Origin: Amycolatopsis tucumanensis
GTDB lineage: Bacteria > Actinomycetota > Actinomycetes > Mycobacteriales > Pseudonocardiaceae
Assembly (NCBI RefSeq): GCF_021654135.1
Contig: NZ_JAKGSD010000038.1
Coordinates: 16,580 to 80,579 of the forward strand
Direction of reading: 5' to 3'
DNA: 64,000 nucleotides
The first letter of the stretch is position 1; each line of letters begins with the position of its first letter. A program made the position numbers and the translations under genes. The notes beneath the pieces were generated by a model, which saw nothing but the letters and a program-made list of their open reading frames with translations, did no database searches and was not told the DNA's origin. Of the stretch, positions 52,053 through 59,612 are shown in pieces.

Positions 52053-53074
52053 TCCGCACCGCCGTGATCGGCTTCGGGGTGTCCGGGCGGATCTTCCACG
52101 CCCCGTTCCTCGCCGCCGACGAGAACTACTCGCTCGACTACATCGTCACCGGAAACCCGGAGCGCGCAGCACAAGCCCGTGCCGAGTATCCACACGCGAC
52201 GGTCCTGGCGGCCCCCGGCGAGCTGTTCGCGCACGAGCTCGACCTGGTCGTGATCGGCACCCCGCCCGCGACGCACGCCGGCCTCGCCGCGGAGGCGCTC
52301 GGCCACGGCCTGCACGTGGTGGTGGACAAGCCGTTCGCGGTGACCAGCGAGCAGGGCGAGGCGCTGATCGAGCAGGCCGACCTCGCCGGCCGCGTGCTCA
52401 CGGTGTTCCAGAACCGCCGCTGGGACGGCGACTTCCGGACCCTGCGGCGCCTGATCGACGACGGTGAGCTGGGCCGGGTGCACACCTTCGAGTCCCGGTT
52501 CGAGTGGTGGAAGCCGCAGGGGCCACGCGACTGGAAGGCGCACGCGGGCCCGGCCGAGGGCGGCGGCATCCTGTACGACCTCGGCACCCACCTGATCGAC
52601 CAGGCGATCCAGTTGTTCGGCCCGGTCGCGCACGTGCACGCCGACGTCCTCCGCCGCGGCGCGGGCGACGGCGACGACGACACGTTCCTGGTGCTGGCCC
52701 ACGAAAACGGCACCCGGTCCCGGCTGTTCATGACCGGTCTCGCCGCGCTGCCCGGCCCGCGGTTCCACGTCCTCGGCGACCGGGCCGGCTACACGAAACA
52801 CGGCCTGGACCCGCAGGAGGACGCGCTGAAGAACGGCGCCCGGCCCGGCGACGACGGGTTCGGGCACGAGCCGCGGGACAACTGGGGCACGCTCGGCGTC
52901 CGCGGCGACACCCGCCGGGTCGAGCCGGAACCCGGGGACTACGGCGAGTTCTACCGGCTGCTCGCCACCGCGATCGCCACCGGCGGCGAACCACCGGTCG
53001 ATCCGCGCGACGCGGTGGACGTCCTTCGCATCATCGAACGGGCACACGCCCAGAAGGGGGATCTTTCCCGATGA
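52049..53074 (+). CDS. Gfo/Idh/MocA family oxidoreductase
   Basis: 341 residues. NAD(P) motif GFGVSGRIFH (8-17), then GTPPATHAGLAAEALGHGLHVVVDKPFA with the conserved DKP lysine, FQNRRWDGDF, and GGGILYDLGTHLIDQA carrying the catalytic D-x3-H. Acts on a polyol, sugar or similar hydroxyl or imine substrate. It is locked in the operon by GTGA and ATGA overlaps. Substrate not predictable. Confidence 0.92.
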   Translation: MIRTAVIGFGVSGRIFHAPFLAADENYSLDYIVTGNPERAAQARAEYPHATVLAAPGELFAHELDLVVIGTPPATHAGLAAEALGHGLHVVVDKPFAVTSEQGEALIEQADLAGRVLTVFQNRRWDGDFRTLRRLIDDGELGRVHTFESRFEWWKPQGPRDWKAHAGPAEGGGILYDLGTHLIDQAIQLFGPVAHVHADVLRRGAGDGDDDTFLVLAHENGTRSRLFMTGLAALPGPRFHVLGDRAGYTKHGLDPQEDALKNGARPGDDGFGHEPRDNWGTLGVRGDTRRVEPEPGDYGEFYRLLATAIATGGEPPVDPRDAVDVLRIIERAHAQKGDLSR

Positions 53075-54162
53075 CCGCAGGCAAGCACGTCGTCGTGGTG
53101 GGCGGGGGCGTTCTCGGCGTCTCCACGGCCACGCACCTGCAGCGCGACGGCGTGGCGGTGACGCTGGTGACCGAGGGCGAGCTGGCCGACGGCGCCTCCG
53201 GCCGGTCGCTGTCCTGGCTCAACTCCGCCGGGACCCGCTCGGCGGCCTACCACGCGCTGCGGATGGCCGGGATCGACCGCTACCGCACGCTCTTCGCGCA
53301 GGACCCCGCCCGCGAGTGGCTCCGCTTCGACGGCGGCCTGCACTGGAGCCTCGACGAGGACGCGATGCGGGACCGGCACCGCGCCGAGGTCGCGCACGGC
53401 TACGACTCCAAGCTGGTGTCGAGCCACCCGGGCCTCGACCCGGCCGCGTTCCCCGAGGTGGCCGTGCACAACCCGGGCGAGGGCTGGGTGTCCCTGCCGC
53501 ACCTGATCGAGCACCTGGCCGCGGAGTTCACCGCGCTCGGTGGCGAGATCGTCACCGGCGCAGGCCGGGCGAGCGTCACGACCGCCGGGGGAGTGGCCAC
53601 CGGGGTGACCACCGCGGGCGGACAGCGGTTCGAGGGCGACGCCGTCGTGGTGGCCTGCGGCGCCGCCACCCCGGCCGTCGTCGCGGAGCTGGGCGTGACC
53701 ATCCCGGACGCGTCCCCGCTGTCGATGCTCGTGCTCACCGAACCCGCCGAGACCGGCGTCAAGTCCGTGCTGAACACCCCGCGCGTCGCGCTGCGGCCCA
53801 ACCCGGGCGGCACGTTCGCCCTGGACCACCACTGGTACGAGGACCGGATCACCGAGGCGGCCGACGGCACGTGCTCGATCGACGAGTCGGTGGTCAAGGA
53901 ACTCGCCGCCGAGGCCTCCGCGCTCCTGGACGGCGGGGTCACGCTGACCGCCGCGTCCTGGAAGCTCGGACGCAAGCCCATCCCCGGCGACGGCGAGCCG
54001 GTGTTCGGCGAGCTGTCCGCCGTGCCGCGGTGCCACGTCGCCTTCACCCACTCCGGCGCCACGCTCGGCCTGATCGCCGGAGAGCTGCTGGCAGGCGAGA
54101 TCCGCACCGGCGAGCCCCACCCGATGCTGGAGCCCTTCCGGCCGGACCGCTTCCGGCCCTGA
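53071..54162 (+). CDS. FAD-dependent amine/amino acid oxidoreductase (DAO family)
   Basis: 363 residues. Dinucleotide-binding VVVVGGGVLGVSTATHL (7-23), GASGRSLSWLNSAGTR near 40-57, and AVVVACGAATPAVV. The layout is that of D-amino acid oxidase and glycine/sarcosine oxidase. With a hydantoinase it could oxidise the N-methyl amino acid released downstream, such as sarcosine (inference). ATGA-coupled to the Gfo/Idh gene. Confidence 0.9.
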   Translation: MTAGKHVVVVGGGVLGVSTATHLQRDGVAVTLVTEGELADGASGRSLSWLNSAGTRSAAYHALRMAGIDRYRTLFAQDPAREWLRFDGGLHWSLDEDAMRDRHRAEVAHGYDSKLVSSHPGLDPAAFPEVAVHNPGEGWVSLPHLIEHLAAEFTALGGEIVTGAGRASVTTAGGVATGVTTAGGQRFEGDAVVVACGAATPAVVAELGVTIPDASPLSMLVLTEPAETGVKSVLNTPRVALRPNPGGTFALDHHWYEDRITEAADGTCSIDESVVKELAAEASALLDGGVTLTAASWKLGRKPIPGDGEPVFGELSAVPRCHVAFTHSGATLGLIAGELLAGEIRTGEPHPMLEPFRPDRFRP

Positions 54163-54181
54163 ACCCCCGCAAGGAGATCCG

Positions 54182-55516
54182 TTGACCGACCACGACACGC
54201 GGGCGTCCGCGCCCGCCTCGACGGACCTGCGCTCGCGGCGCAAGGTGATCATGTCCGCGATGCTCGGCAACGTCGTCGAGTACTACGACTTCGGCCTCTA
54301 CGGCACGCTGGCCGTGATCATCTCCCGCCAGTTCTTCCCGGAGGGCAACGCGACCGCCGCGCTGCTGTCGACCTACGCGGGCGTGGTGCTGTCCTACGCG
54401 CTGCGGCCGCTGGCGGCGATCGTGCTGGGACCGCTGGCCGACATCAAGGGCCGCCGGTTCGTGCTGCTGCTGACGATCGCGGTGATGAGCGTCGGCACCG
54501 CGGGCATCGGGCTGCTGCCGACCTACGCGGCGATCGGGATCGCGGCGCCGATGATCCTGTTGTTCTGCCGGGTCCTGCAGGGCATCGGGGCGAGCGTGGA
54601 GTACACCACGGCCGCCAACTTCATCTTCGAGCACGAGCGCGGCAACCGGCGCAACTACCTCGCCGGGCTGTCCGTGGCGTCCACTTCGGTCGGTCCGCTG
54701 CTCGCCACCCTGGTGTCCTACCTGGTGATCTCGGTGATGCCGGCGCAGGCGTTCAACGACTGGGGCTGGCGCATCCCGTTCCTGCTGTCGATCCCGATGG
54801 CGCTGGTCGGCATCTACATCCGCCGTCACGTCGAGGAAACCCCGCAGTTCAAGGAAATGGCGGAGCTGGCCGAGCAGAACAAGGTCAAGCAGACGCCGTT
54901 CCGCACCGCCGTGCGCGAGCACTGGGGCGCGATGCTGCGGGCGATCGGCCTCGGCGCCGGGCAGCGGGTCGGCTCATTCGTCATCCAGGCCTACTTCGTC
55001 ACCGCAATGGTGAAGGCCGGGTTCGCCGAGAACAACGCGTTGCTCGCCTCCCTGCTGACGTACGCGATCGGCCCGATCCCGGCGATCTGGGGCGGCAAGC
55101 TCGCCGACAAGCACGGCGCGCGGATCCCGCTCGTGGTCGGCTACGGCCTGTTCGTCGTGCTGACCGTGCCGACGTTCCTCGCCATCGGGTCCGGCTCGCT
55201 GTGGCTGGCGGTGGTCGCGGTGGTCGCGTTCACCTTCATCAACAACTTCGTCGGCGCGCCGCTGACGACGGCCTACGTGATGAGTTTCCCGGCCGAGGTG
55301 CGGGCCAGCGCGTCGGCGCTGAACTACAACATCGGCACCACCGCGCTGGGCTCGACCGCGGGCCTGATCGCGGTGTGGCTGTTCGACCTCACCGGCACCA
55401 ACGCCGCGTTCGGCTGGTACATGACGGCGATCTGCGCCGTCTCGATCCTGGTCGCCCTGTTCGCGATGCCCGCTGCGGTCGACGAGCAGCGCCGCAAGTC
55501 GATGGCGGAGGCCTGA
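54182..55516 (+). CDS. MFS metabolite:H+ symporter (MHS family)
   Basis: 444 residues, 12 spans. MSAMLGNVVEYYDFGLYGTLAVI at helix 1 and DIKGRRFVLLLTI, GASVEYTTAANFIFEHERGNRRNY mark the MHS group (ProP, KgtP, shikimate porter). TTG start with AAGGAGATCC at proper distance. It imports the pathway substrate, probably an organic zwitterion or acid. TGATG junction with the GGT-like gene. Confidence 0.92.
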   Translation: MTDHDTRASAPASTDLRSRRKVIMSAMLGNVVEYYDFGLYGTLAVIISRQFFPEGNATAALLSTYAGVVLSYALRPLAAIVLGPLADIKGRRFVLLLTIAVMSVGTAGIGLLPTYAAIGIAAPMILLFCRVLQGIGASVEYTTAANFIFEHERGNRRNYLAGLSVASTSVGPLLATLVSYLVISVMPAQAFNDWGWRIPFLLSIPMALVGIYIRRHVEETPQFKEMAELAEQNKVKQTPFRTAVREHWGAMLRAIGLGAGQRVGSFVIQAYFVTAMVKAGFAENNALLASLLTYAIGPIPAIWGGKLADKHGARIPLVVGYGLFVVLTVPTFLAIGSGSLWLAVVAVVAFTFINNFVGAPLTTAYVMSFPAEVRASASALNYNIGTTALGSTAGLIAVWLFDLTGTNAAFGWYMTAICAVSILVALFAMPAAVDEQRRKSMAEA

Positions 55517-57096
55517 TGGACGCCCGCACCGCGGACGAACTGGCCCGTTCGGCCGCCTACGGCCCGAAAGAGCCGGTGGTGGCCGAGCGCGGCATGGTGG
55601 TCACCTCGCACCCGCTCGCGGTGCGGGCCGGGCTCGACGTGCTCCGCGACGGCGGCACGGCTGCCGACGCGGCGCTCGCGGCAGCGGCCACCCAGCTGGT
55701 GGTCGAACCACACATGACGGCGCTGACCGGCGGCCTGGAGATGCTGCACTGGGACGGCGCGAATGGCGAGGCGAGCTACCTCAACGGCAACGTCGCCGCC
55801 CCGCTCGCGCCGCTGCCCGGGTTCACCGGGGCCGACCTGACCACCGGCCGGGGCGTCCCCGTCCCCGGCTGGTGGCCTGCCTTCCGCGCCGCGCACGACC
55901 GGTTCGGCAGGCTGTCCCGGGATCGGCTGCTGCGGGACGCCGTCCAGCTCGCGCGGGACGGGTTCGCGGTCAACCCCTACCTGTTCGGCGAGATGTACGC
56001 GCACCGCGCCGAACTCGGGTGCCACGAGCAGGCGCGGGAGGCGTTCCTGCCGGGCGGCACCCTGATCGCGCCCGGCGGCACCCTGCGTCAGGACCGGGTC
56101 GCGCGCACGCTGGAACGGCTGCGGGACGAGGACCTGGACTACTACCTGGGCGATTTCGCACGGGCCTTCGCCGCCGAGTGCGCCCGCGGCGGCGGGGTCA
56201 TCACGACCGAGGACTTCGCCGCGTACGAGGCGCAGTGGTCCGAGCCGCTGCGTGGCACCTACCGGGACGTGGAGGTCGTGGCGTCCGCGCCGCCGGACGA
56301 CGGCGGGTGCCAGCTCATCGAGGCGCTCAACATGCTGGAGCTGGTGGACCTGCGCGGCCCCGCGCACTCTTGCGTGGACACGCTGGACCTGCTGGTGGCC
56401 GTGCACAACGAGGTGTATTACGCGCCACCGCGCACGGCCGCCGCCGACGTGGAAACGCTGCTGTCCAAGGACTTCGCGGCCCGGCGGATGGACCGGCTCG
56501 GCGCGCTGCCGCCGTCCGTGCCGACGCCGGTGCCCGGGACGATCCACGTCACCGTGGTGGACGAGCAGCGCAACATCGCCTCGGCCACGCACTCCCACAT
56601 GGCCTCGCCGTGGGTGAACGGGCTGTTCGCGGAGGGGTTCCAGCTCTCCGGCGGCGGGTCGTTCTTCCAGCGCGGCATGCCGTGGCCGGGGGAGCGGGCC
56701 ACCGTCTACCTGGCGCCCAACCTGGTGCTGCGGGACGGCGTGCCGGTCATCGCGTCCGGGTCGCCGTCGGTGTCGCTTGTGGCGTGCGTGCTGCAGAACC
56801 TGGTGAACCTCCTGGACTTCGGGATGTCCATCGAGGAGTCGGTGGCGGCGCCGCGCTTCGGGGTGCGGCCGCACGAGCCGGCCGCCGGGTGGTTGCCGGG
56901 CGTGACGCTGGAGCACGGGTTCGCGCCCGGCGTGGACCGCGAGTTCCGGCGCCGCTGCGCCGAACGCGGGCTGTGGCTGCGTGATCTCGGGCCGTGGCAT
57001 TCGCTGACCGGCAACTTCGAGGGCGTCACGCTGGACGGCGGGTCGCTGCGGTCCTGTGCGGACCCCCGCCGCAACGGCGGAGCGGAAGGGTACTGA
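55516..57096 (+). CDS. Gamma-glutamyltransferase-like Ntn hydrolase
   Basis: 526 residues, GGT family. N-terminal half: RGMVVTSHPLAVRAGLDVLRDGGTAADAALAAAATQLVVEPHMTALTGG. The self-cleavage site is Thr342 in PGTIHVTVVDEQRNIAS, fitting the TTHxxVVD rule with the second Thr replaced by Ile. No signal peptide, so cytosolic, unlike the periplasmic glutathione enzyme. It could hydrolyse gamma-glutamyl or other acyl-amide compounds feeding 5-oxoproline or an amine to the operon. The C-terminal end WHSLTGNFEGVTLDGGSLRSCADPR is family-like. Confidence 0.9.
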   Translation: MDARTADELARSAAYGPKEPVVAERGMVVTSHPLAVRAGLDVLRDGGTAADAALAAAATQLVVEPHMTALTGGLEMLHWDGANGEASYLNGNVAAPLAPLPGFTGADLTTGRGVPVPGWWPAFRAAHDRFGRLSRDRLLRDAVQLARDGFAVNPYLFGEMYAHRAELGCHEQAREAFLPGGTLIAPGGTLRQDRVARTLERLRDEDLDYYLGDFARAFAAECARGGGVITTEDFAAYEAQWSEPLRGTYRDVEVVASAPPDDGGCQLIEALNMLELVDLRGPAHSCVDTLDLLVAVHNEVYYAPPRTAAADVETLLSKDFAARRMDRLGALPPSVPTPVPGTIHVTVVDEQRNIASATHSHMASPWVNGLFAEGFQLSGGGSFFQRGMPWPGERATVYLAPNLVLRDGVPVIASGSPSVSLVACVLQNLVNLLDFGMSIEESVAAPRFGVRPHEPAAGWLPGVTLEHGFAPGVDREFRRRCAERGLWLRDLGPWHSLTGNFEGVTLDGGSLRSCADPRRNGGAEGY

Positions 57097-57179
57097 CCGG
57101 TTCGCAAACGCTCTTGGTCTACGTGGCGCAACGGTGTGGTCGCGACGCAGCAACTTCGCCTCGTACCGGGGCGTACCGG

Positions 57180-57205
57180 GTTTGCGCGATCACCCGTCCG
57201 GGTAT
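57180..57205 (+). promoter_or_regulatory. SigF/SigB-like stress promoter
   Basis: GTTT (57180-57183), 16 bases, GGGTAT (57200-57205) matches the actinobacterial SigF-type consensus GTTT-N14-18-GGGTAT. It lies 66 bases before the small membrane protein start. The rest of 57097-57271 shows nothing else. Confidence 0.6.
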
Positions 57206-57271
57206 CGCTGGCCGGTCCCCATCGGAGCAGGACCGGCGGCGCGGCCCGTCCTGCAGGCAGAAAGAGTTGCC

Positions 57272-57427
57272 ATGATCGTTCTTGGCGTCATCCTGCTCAT
57301 CGTCGGTCTGCTGACCGGCATCAACATCATCTGGACGATCGGGATCGTGCTCCTGGTCGTGGGTGCGGCACTGGCGATCCTCGGTGGCACCGGCCGGAAG
57401 GTCGGCGGCAGGGCACACTGGTACTGA
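57272..57427 (+). CDS. Small two-span membrane protein (DUF6131-like)
   Basis: 51 residues: two hydrophobic stretches (IVLGVILLIVGLLTGI and IWTIGIVLLVVGAALAIL) and a short basic tail GGTGRKVGGRAHWY. Such proteins are common in actinomycetes (DUF6131-type) and of unknown role. A SigF-like promoter upstream suggests stress induction. Followed by a strong hairpin. Confidence 0.85.
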   Translation: MIVLGVILLIVGLLTGINIIWTIGIVLLVVGAALAILGGTGRKVGGRAHWY

Positions 57428-57443
57428 TCCGGACCACACTTCG

Positions 57444-57474
57444 AGTGCCGGCCCTTCTTCGGGGGGCCGGCACT
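57444..57474. terminator. Bidirectional hairpin terminator
   Basis: AGTGCCGGCCC (57444-57454) and GGGCCGGCACT (57464-57474) are a perfect 11-bp inverted repeat with a nine-base loop, placed between the convergent small membrane protein and STAS genes. Confidence 0.85.
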
Positions 57475-57480
57475 GTCCTG

Positions 57481-57783
57481 TCAGGCGAGCAGGTGGTCCA
57501 GTCCCGCGGCGGCGAGCACCACCCTGGAGGCGTGGCTGGCCGGTCCGACTTGGACCGGGATCCGCGCCGCGGTCTGGGCCAGCTCGGCGGCGCCGGACAC
57601 CGACAGGAAGTCCACAGCGGACAGGTCGACCTCGATGAGCCGGGGCGAGAGCCGCCCGGCCGCGGCGAGCGCCTCGGCCAGCGACGGAACCGTCAGCAGG
57701 TCCACCTCGCCGGCGACGTGCACGCGCACGACCTCGTCGTCGACCACCGCCGTCCGGATCTCCACCTCGGCCCGGTCCGCCAC
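57481..57783 (-). CDS. STAS domain anti-sigma factor antagonist
   Basis: 100 residues: VVRVHVAGEVDLLTVPSLAEAL then LIEVDLSAVDFLSVSGAAEL, the STAS fold with Ser in the SVSG turn as the usual phosphorylation site. Likely part of a partner-switch controlling a stress sigma factor; the SigF-like promoter next door fits. The GTG at 57783 is chosen for a GGAGG seven bases before it; an ATG at 57819 would add 12 Gly/Arg-rich residues. No RsbW-type kinase in the window. Confidence 0.82.
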   Translation of the reverse strand: MADRAEVEIRTAVVDDEVVRVHVAGEVDLLTVPSLAEALAAAGRLSPRLIEVDLSAVDFLSVSGAAELAQTAARIPVQVGPASHASRVVLAAAGLDHLLA

Positions 57784-57875
57784 GCCACCACCTCCGCGGA
57801 CAGTGTGAACACGGTTCAACCTCCGGGGAGGCCTATCAGTGCGGATTCACCGGATGGGATGACGGCGGTGTGGGT

Positions 57876-58679
57876 TTAGGGCCGTCGTCCGACACCGATC
57901 AACGTGCCCGCGTCGAGCGTGTCGAGCCCGGCCTCGCGCAGCCCGTCGAAGAAGCGGACGCGGACCCGGTCGAGCGCGTCGGTGGACAGGCCGGTGACGA
58001 AGCCGCGCATCGCCGAGCCGAGGTAGAACGTCCAGGCGTCCTCCGGGTGCAGCGGCTGCACGTAGGCGACTTCCCGCACCTCGACGTCCCGCAGGCCGAT
58101 CGACGACAGCCAGCCGGCGAGCTTGTCGGCCGTGTCGACGCGGGCGCCGTGGTTGATCCGCGTCGGCGTGTCCGCCAGTTCCGGGTGGTCCGGCAGCGCG
58201 GCGGCGCGTCCGATCGGGATGATGCGGGACATGCCGTCGGCCCGCCAGGTGCTCACCGCGAACCGGCCGCCGGGCTTGAGCAGCCCGGCGAGGCGGCGGC
58301 TGCCCCCGTCCATGTCCGGGAAGAAGAACACGCCGAACGAGCTCTGCACGACGTCGTAGCCGTCGTGCGGCCAGGCGAGGACGTCGGCGGCCGTGAAGCG
58401 CAGGTTGCTCAGCCCGAGGGCGGCCGCCTCCCGGCGCCCCTCGTCGAGCAGCCCCTCGGCGACGTCGATCGCGTCGACCGCGCCGTCGGGTCCGACCGCG
58501 CGGGCGGCTGGGATGGCGGAGGCGCCGGCGCCGCAGCAGGCGTCGAGCACGCGGTCGCCCGGCCGTGGCCGTGCCAGCGCGGCGAGGAGCTCGCCCAACG
58601 GCCGCCACAGGCGGCCCGACCAGGCGGCGAACTCCGATCTGGCCGCGGTGAAGACCCCGGCTGCTGCCTCGGGATTCAT
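57876..58679 (-). CDS. SAM-dependent methyltransferase
   Basis: 267 residues, class I Rossmann methyltransferase. Motif I is RVLDACCGAGASAIPAA (43-59), then VDAIDVAEGLLDEGRREA, DVVQSSFGVFFFPDMD and LKPGGRFAVSTWR, close to UbiE/COQ5-like enzymes. Substrate unknown. 15 bases downstream of aztA in the same direction, so possibly on the zinc-regulated transcript. Confidence 0.88.
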   Translation of the reverse strand: MNPEAAAGVFTAARSEFAAWSGRLWRPLGELLAALARPRPGDRVLDACCGAGASAIPAARAVGPDGAVDAIDVAEGLLDEGRREAAALGLSNLRFTAADVLAWPHDGYDVVQSSFGVFFFPDMDGGSRRLAGLLKPGGRFAVSTWRADGMSRIIPIGRAAALPDHPELADTPTRINHGARVDTADKLAGWLSSIGLRDVEVREVAYVQPLHPEDAWTFYLGSAMRGFVTGLSTDALDRVRVRFFDGLREAGLDTLDAGTLIGVGRRP

Positions 58680-58694
58680 GGCTGCTCCTTCCTG

Positions 58695-59393
58695 TCAGTG
58701 CCACGCGTCGAGCAGATTGTCCTGGCTGAGGACGGTTTCCGGGGGCCCTTCGGCGAGAACCCGCCCCTGTCGGAGGAGCACGCAGTGGTCGGCGGCTCGG
58801 GCCTCGGTGAGGTCGTGCGTGGCGTGCACGACCGTGACACCGCTGTCGGCGACCTCGCGCAGTGTCCGGGAAATCGTCTCCCGGGCAGGCACGTCGAGCG
58901 CCGCGGTGGGTTCGTCGAGCAGGAGAAGGTCCGTCTCCTGCGCGAGCGCCTGCGCGACCAGGGCGCGCTGCCGCTGGCCGCCGGACAGGGCGGACAGCCG
59001 GCTCCCGATGATCTGGTCCAGGCCGAGTCTCGTCAGGCACCGCTCCGCGACCGCCCGGTCATGCCGCGACAGCCGCCGCCGCCAGGGGCGGCCGGCCCAG
59101 CGCCCCATCTCGACGGTCTCCCGGACGGTGATCGGCAGCAGCGCGGGCACCGCGTCGTGCTGCACCACGAGCGCCGCGCGCCCGGCGGGCCGCTCGACGC
59201 TGCCCGCGGCGGGCCGGACGATCCCGGCCAGCACGCTCAGTGCGGTCGACTTGCCGGAGCCGTTGGCGCCCACCAGCGCGGTGACGGCACCGGCGGGGAA
59301 GACCGCGGAGACCTCGTGCAGCACGACTTGTCGTGCGTATCCGGCCGACACGTTGTTGAGTGCCGCGCCTGTTCGGATGGCGCTGCGGGTCAT
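58695..59393 (-). CDS. aztA: Zinc ABC transporter ATPase AztA
   Basis: 232 residues. Walker A GANGSGKST, Q-loop VVQHDA, signature LSGGQRQRALVAQAL, Walker B LLLLDEPTAALD, H-loop HATHD. The loop WRRRLSRHDRAV fits metal-type (ZnuC/AztA) ATPases. The divergent operon encodes the permease, binding protein and AztD, so this is the energising subunit. The ATG (59393) follows GGGGAGAACCA. Two small frames that repeat its first residues lie directly upstream, each overlapping the next by ATGA. Confidence 0.9.
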   Translation of the reverse strand: MTRSAIRTGAALNNVSAGYARQVVLHEVSAVFPAGAVTALVGANGSGKSTALSVLAGIVRPAAGSVERPAGRAALVVQHDAVPALLPITVRETVEMGRWAGRPWRRRLSRHDRAVAERCLTRLGLDQIIGSRLSALSGGQRQRALVAQALAQETDLLLLDEPTAALDVPARETISRTLREVADSGVTVVHATHDLTEARAADHCVLLRQGRVLAEGPPETVLSQDNLLDAWH

Positions 59394-59470
59394 TGGTTCT
59401 CCCCGGACGGCATTCCGGCGAGTGCTGCGCACCTGGACAACAGTCCCGTCCGGCTGGTGTTCCGTGTCAT
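59390..59470 (-). CDS. Leader mini-ORF 2, copy of the aztA start
   Basis: 26 residues, MTRNTSRTGLLSRCAALAGM then PSGENQ. It opens like aztA (MTRSAIRTGAALNN), has GGGAGGGTCG before its ATG and its TGA overlaps the aztA ATG (ATGA). It may be a translated leader coupling ribosomes to aztA, or a duplication by-product. Confidence 0.5.
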   Translation of the reverse strand: MTRNTSRTGLLSRCAALAGMPSGENQ

Positions 59471-59562
59471 CGACCCTCCCTGCGACGGCACTCCGGTGAG
59501 TGGCGCGCCCCGGACCAACACTCGTCGAGCGCAACGCTCGTCCGGATCGTGCTCCGCGTCAT
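59467..59562 (-). CDS. Leader mini-ORF 1, copy of the aztA start
   Basis: 31 residues, MTRSTIRTSVALDECWSG followed by ARHSPECRRREGR. Start matches aztA at seven of the first eight residues; GGGGAGGAGCT precedes the ATG. The TGA overlaps the ATG of mini-ORF 2. It carries two Cys and one His, which could make it zinc-responsive, but that is speculation. Confidence 0.5.
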   Translation of the reverse strand: MTRSTIRTSVALDECWSGARHSPECRRREGR

Positions 59563-59574
59563 AGCTCCTCCCCT

Positions 59575-59602
59575 TTGTAACGATAATCGTTTTCACTATA
59601 GG
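59575..59602. promoter_or_regulatory. Zur-like palindrome and divergent zinc promoter
   Basis: AACGATAATCGTT (59579-59591) is a perfect 13-bp palindrome followed by TTCA, resembling Fur-family Zur boxes. On the plus strand TTGTAA (59575-59580), 16 bases and TATAGG (59597-59602) make a plausible promoter whose transcript would begin close to the GTG at 59613. A zinc-loaded Zur would block both directions. Confidence 0.7.
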
Positions 59603-59612
59603 GTGACCCACC

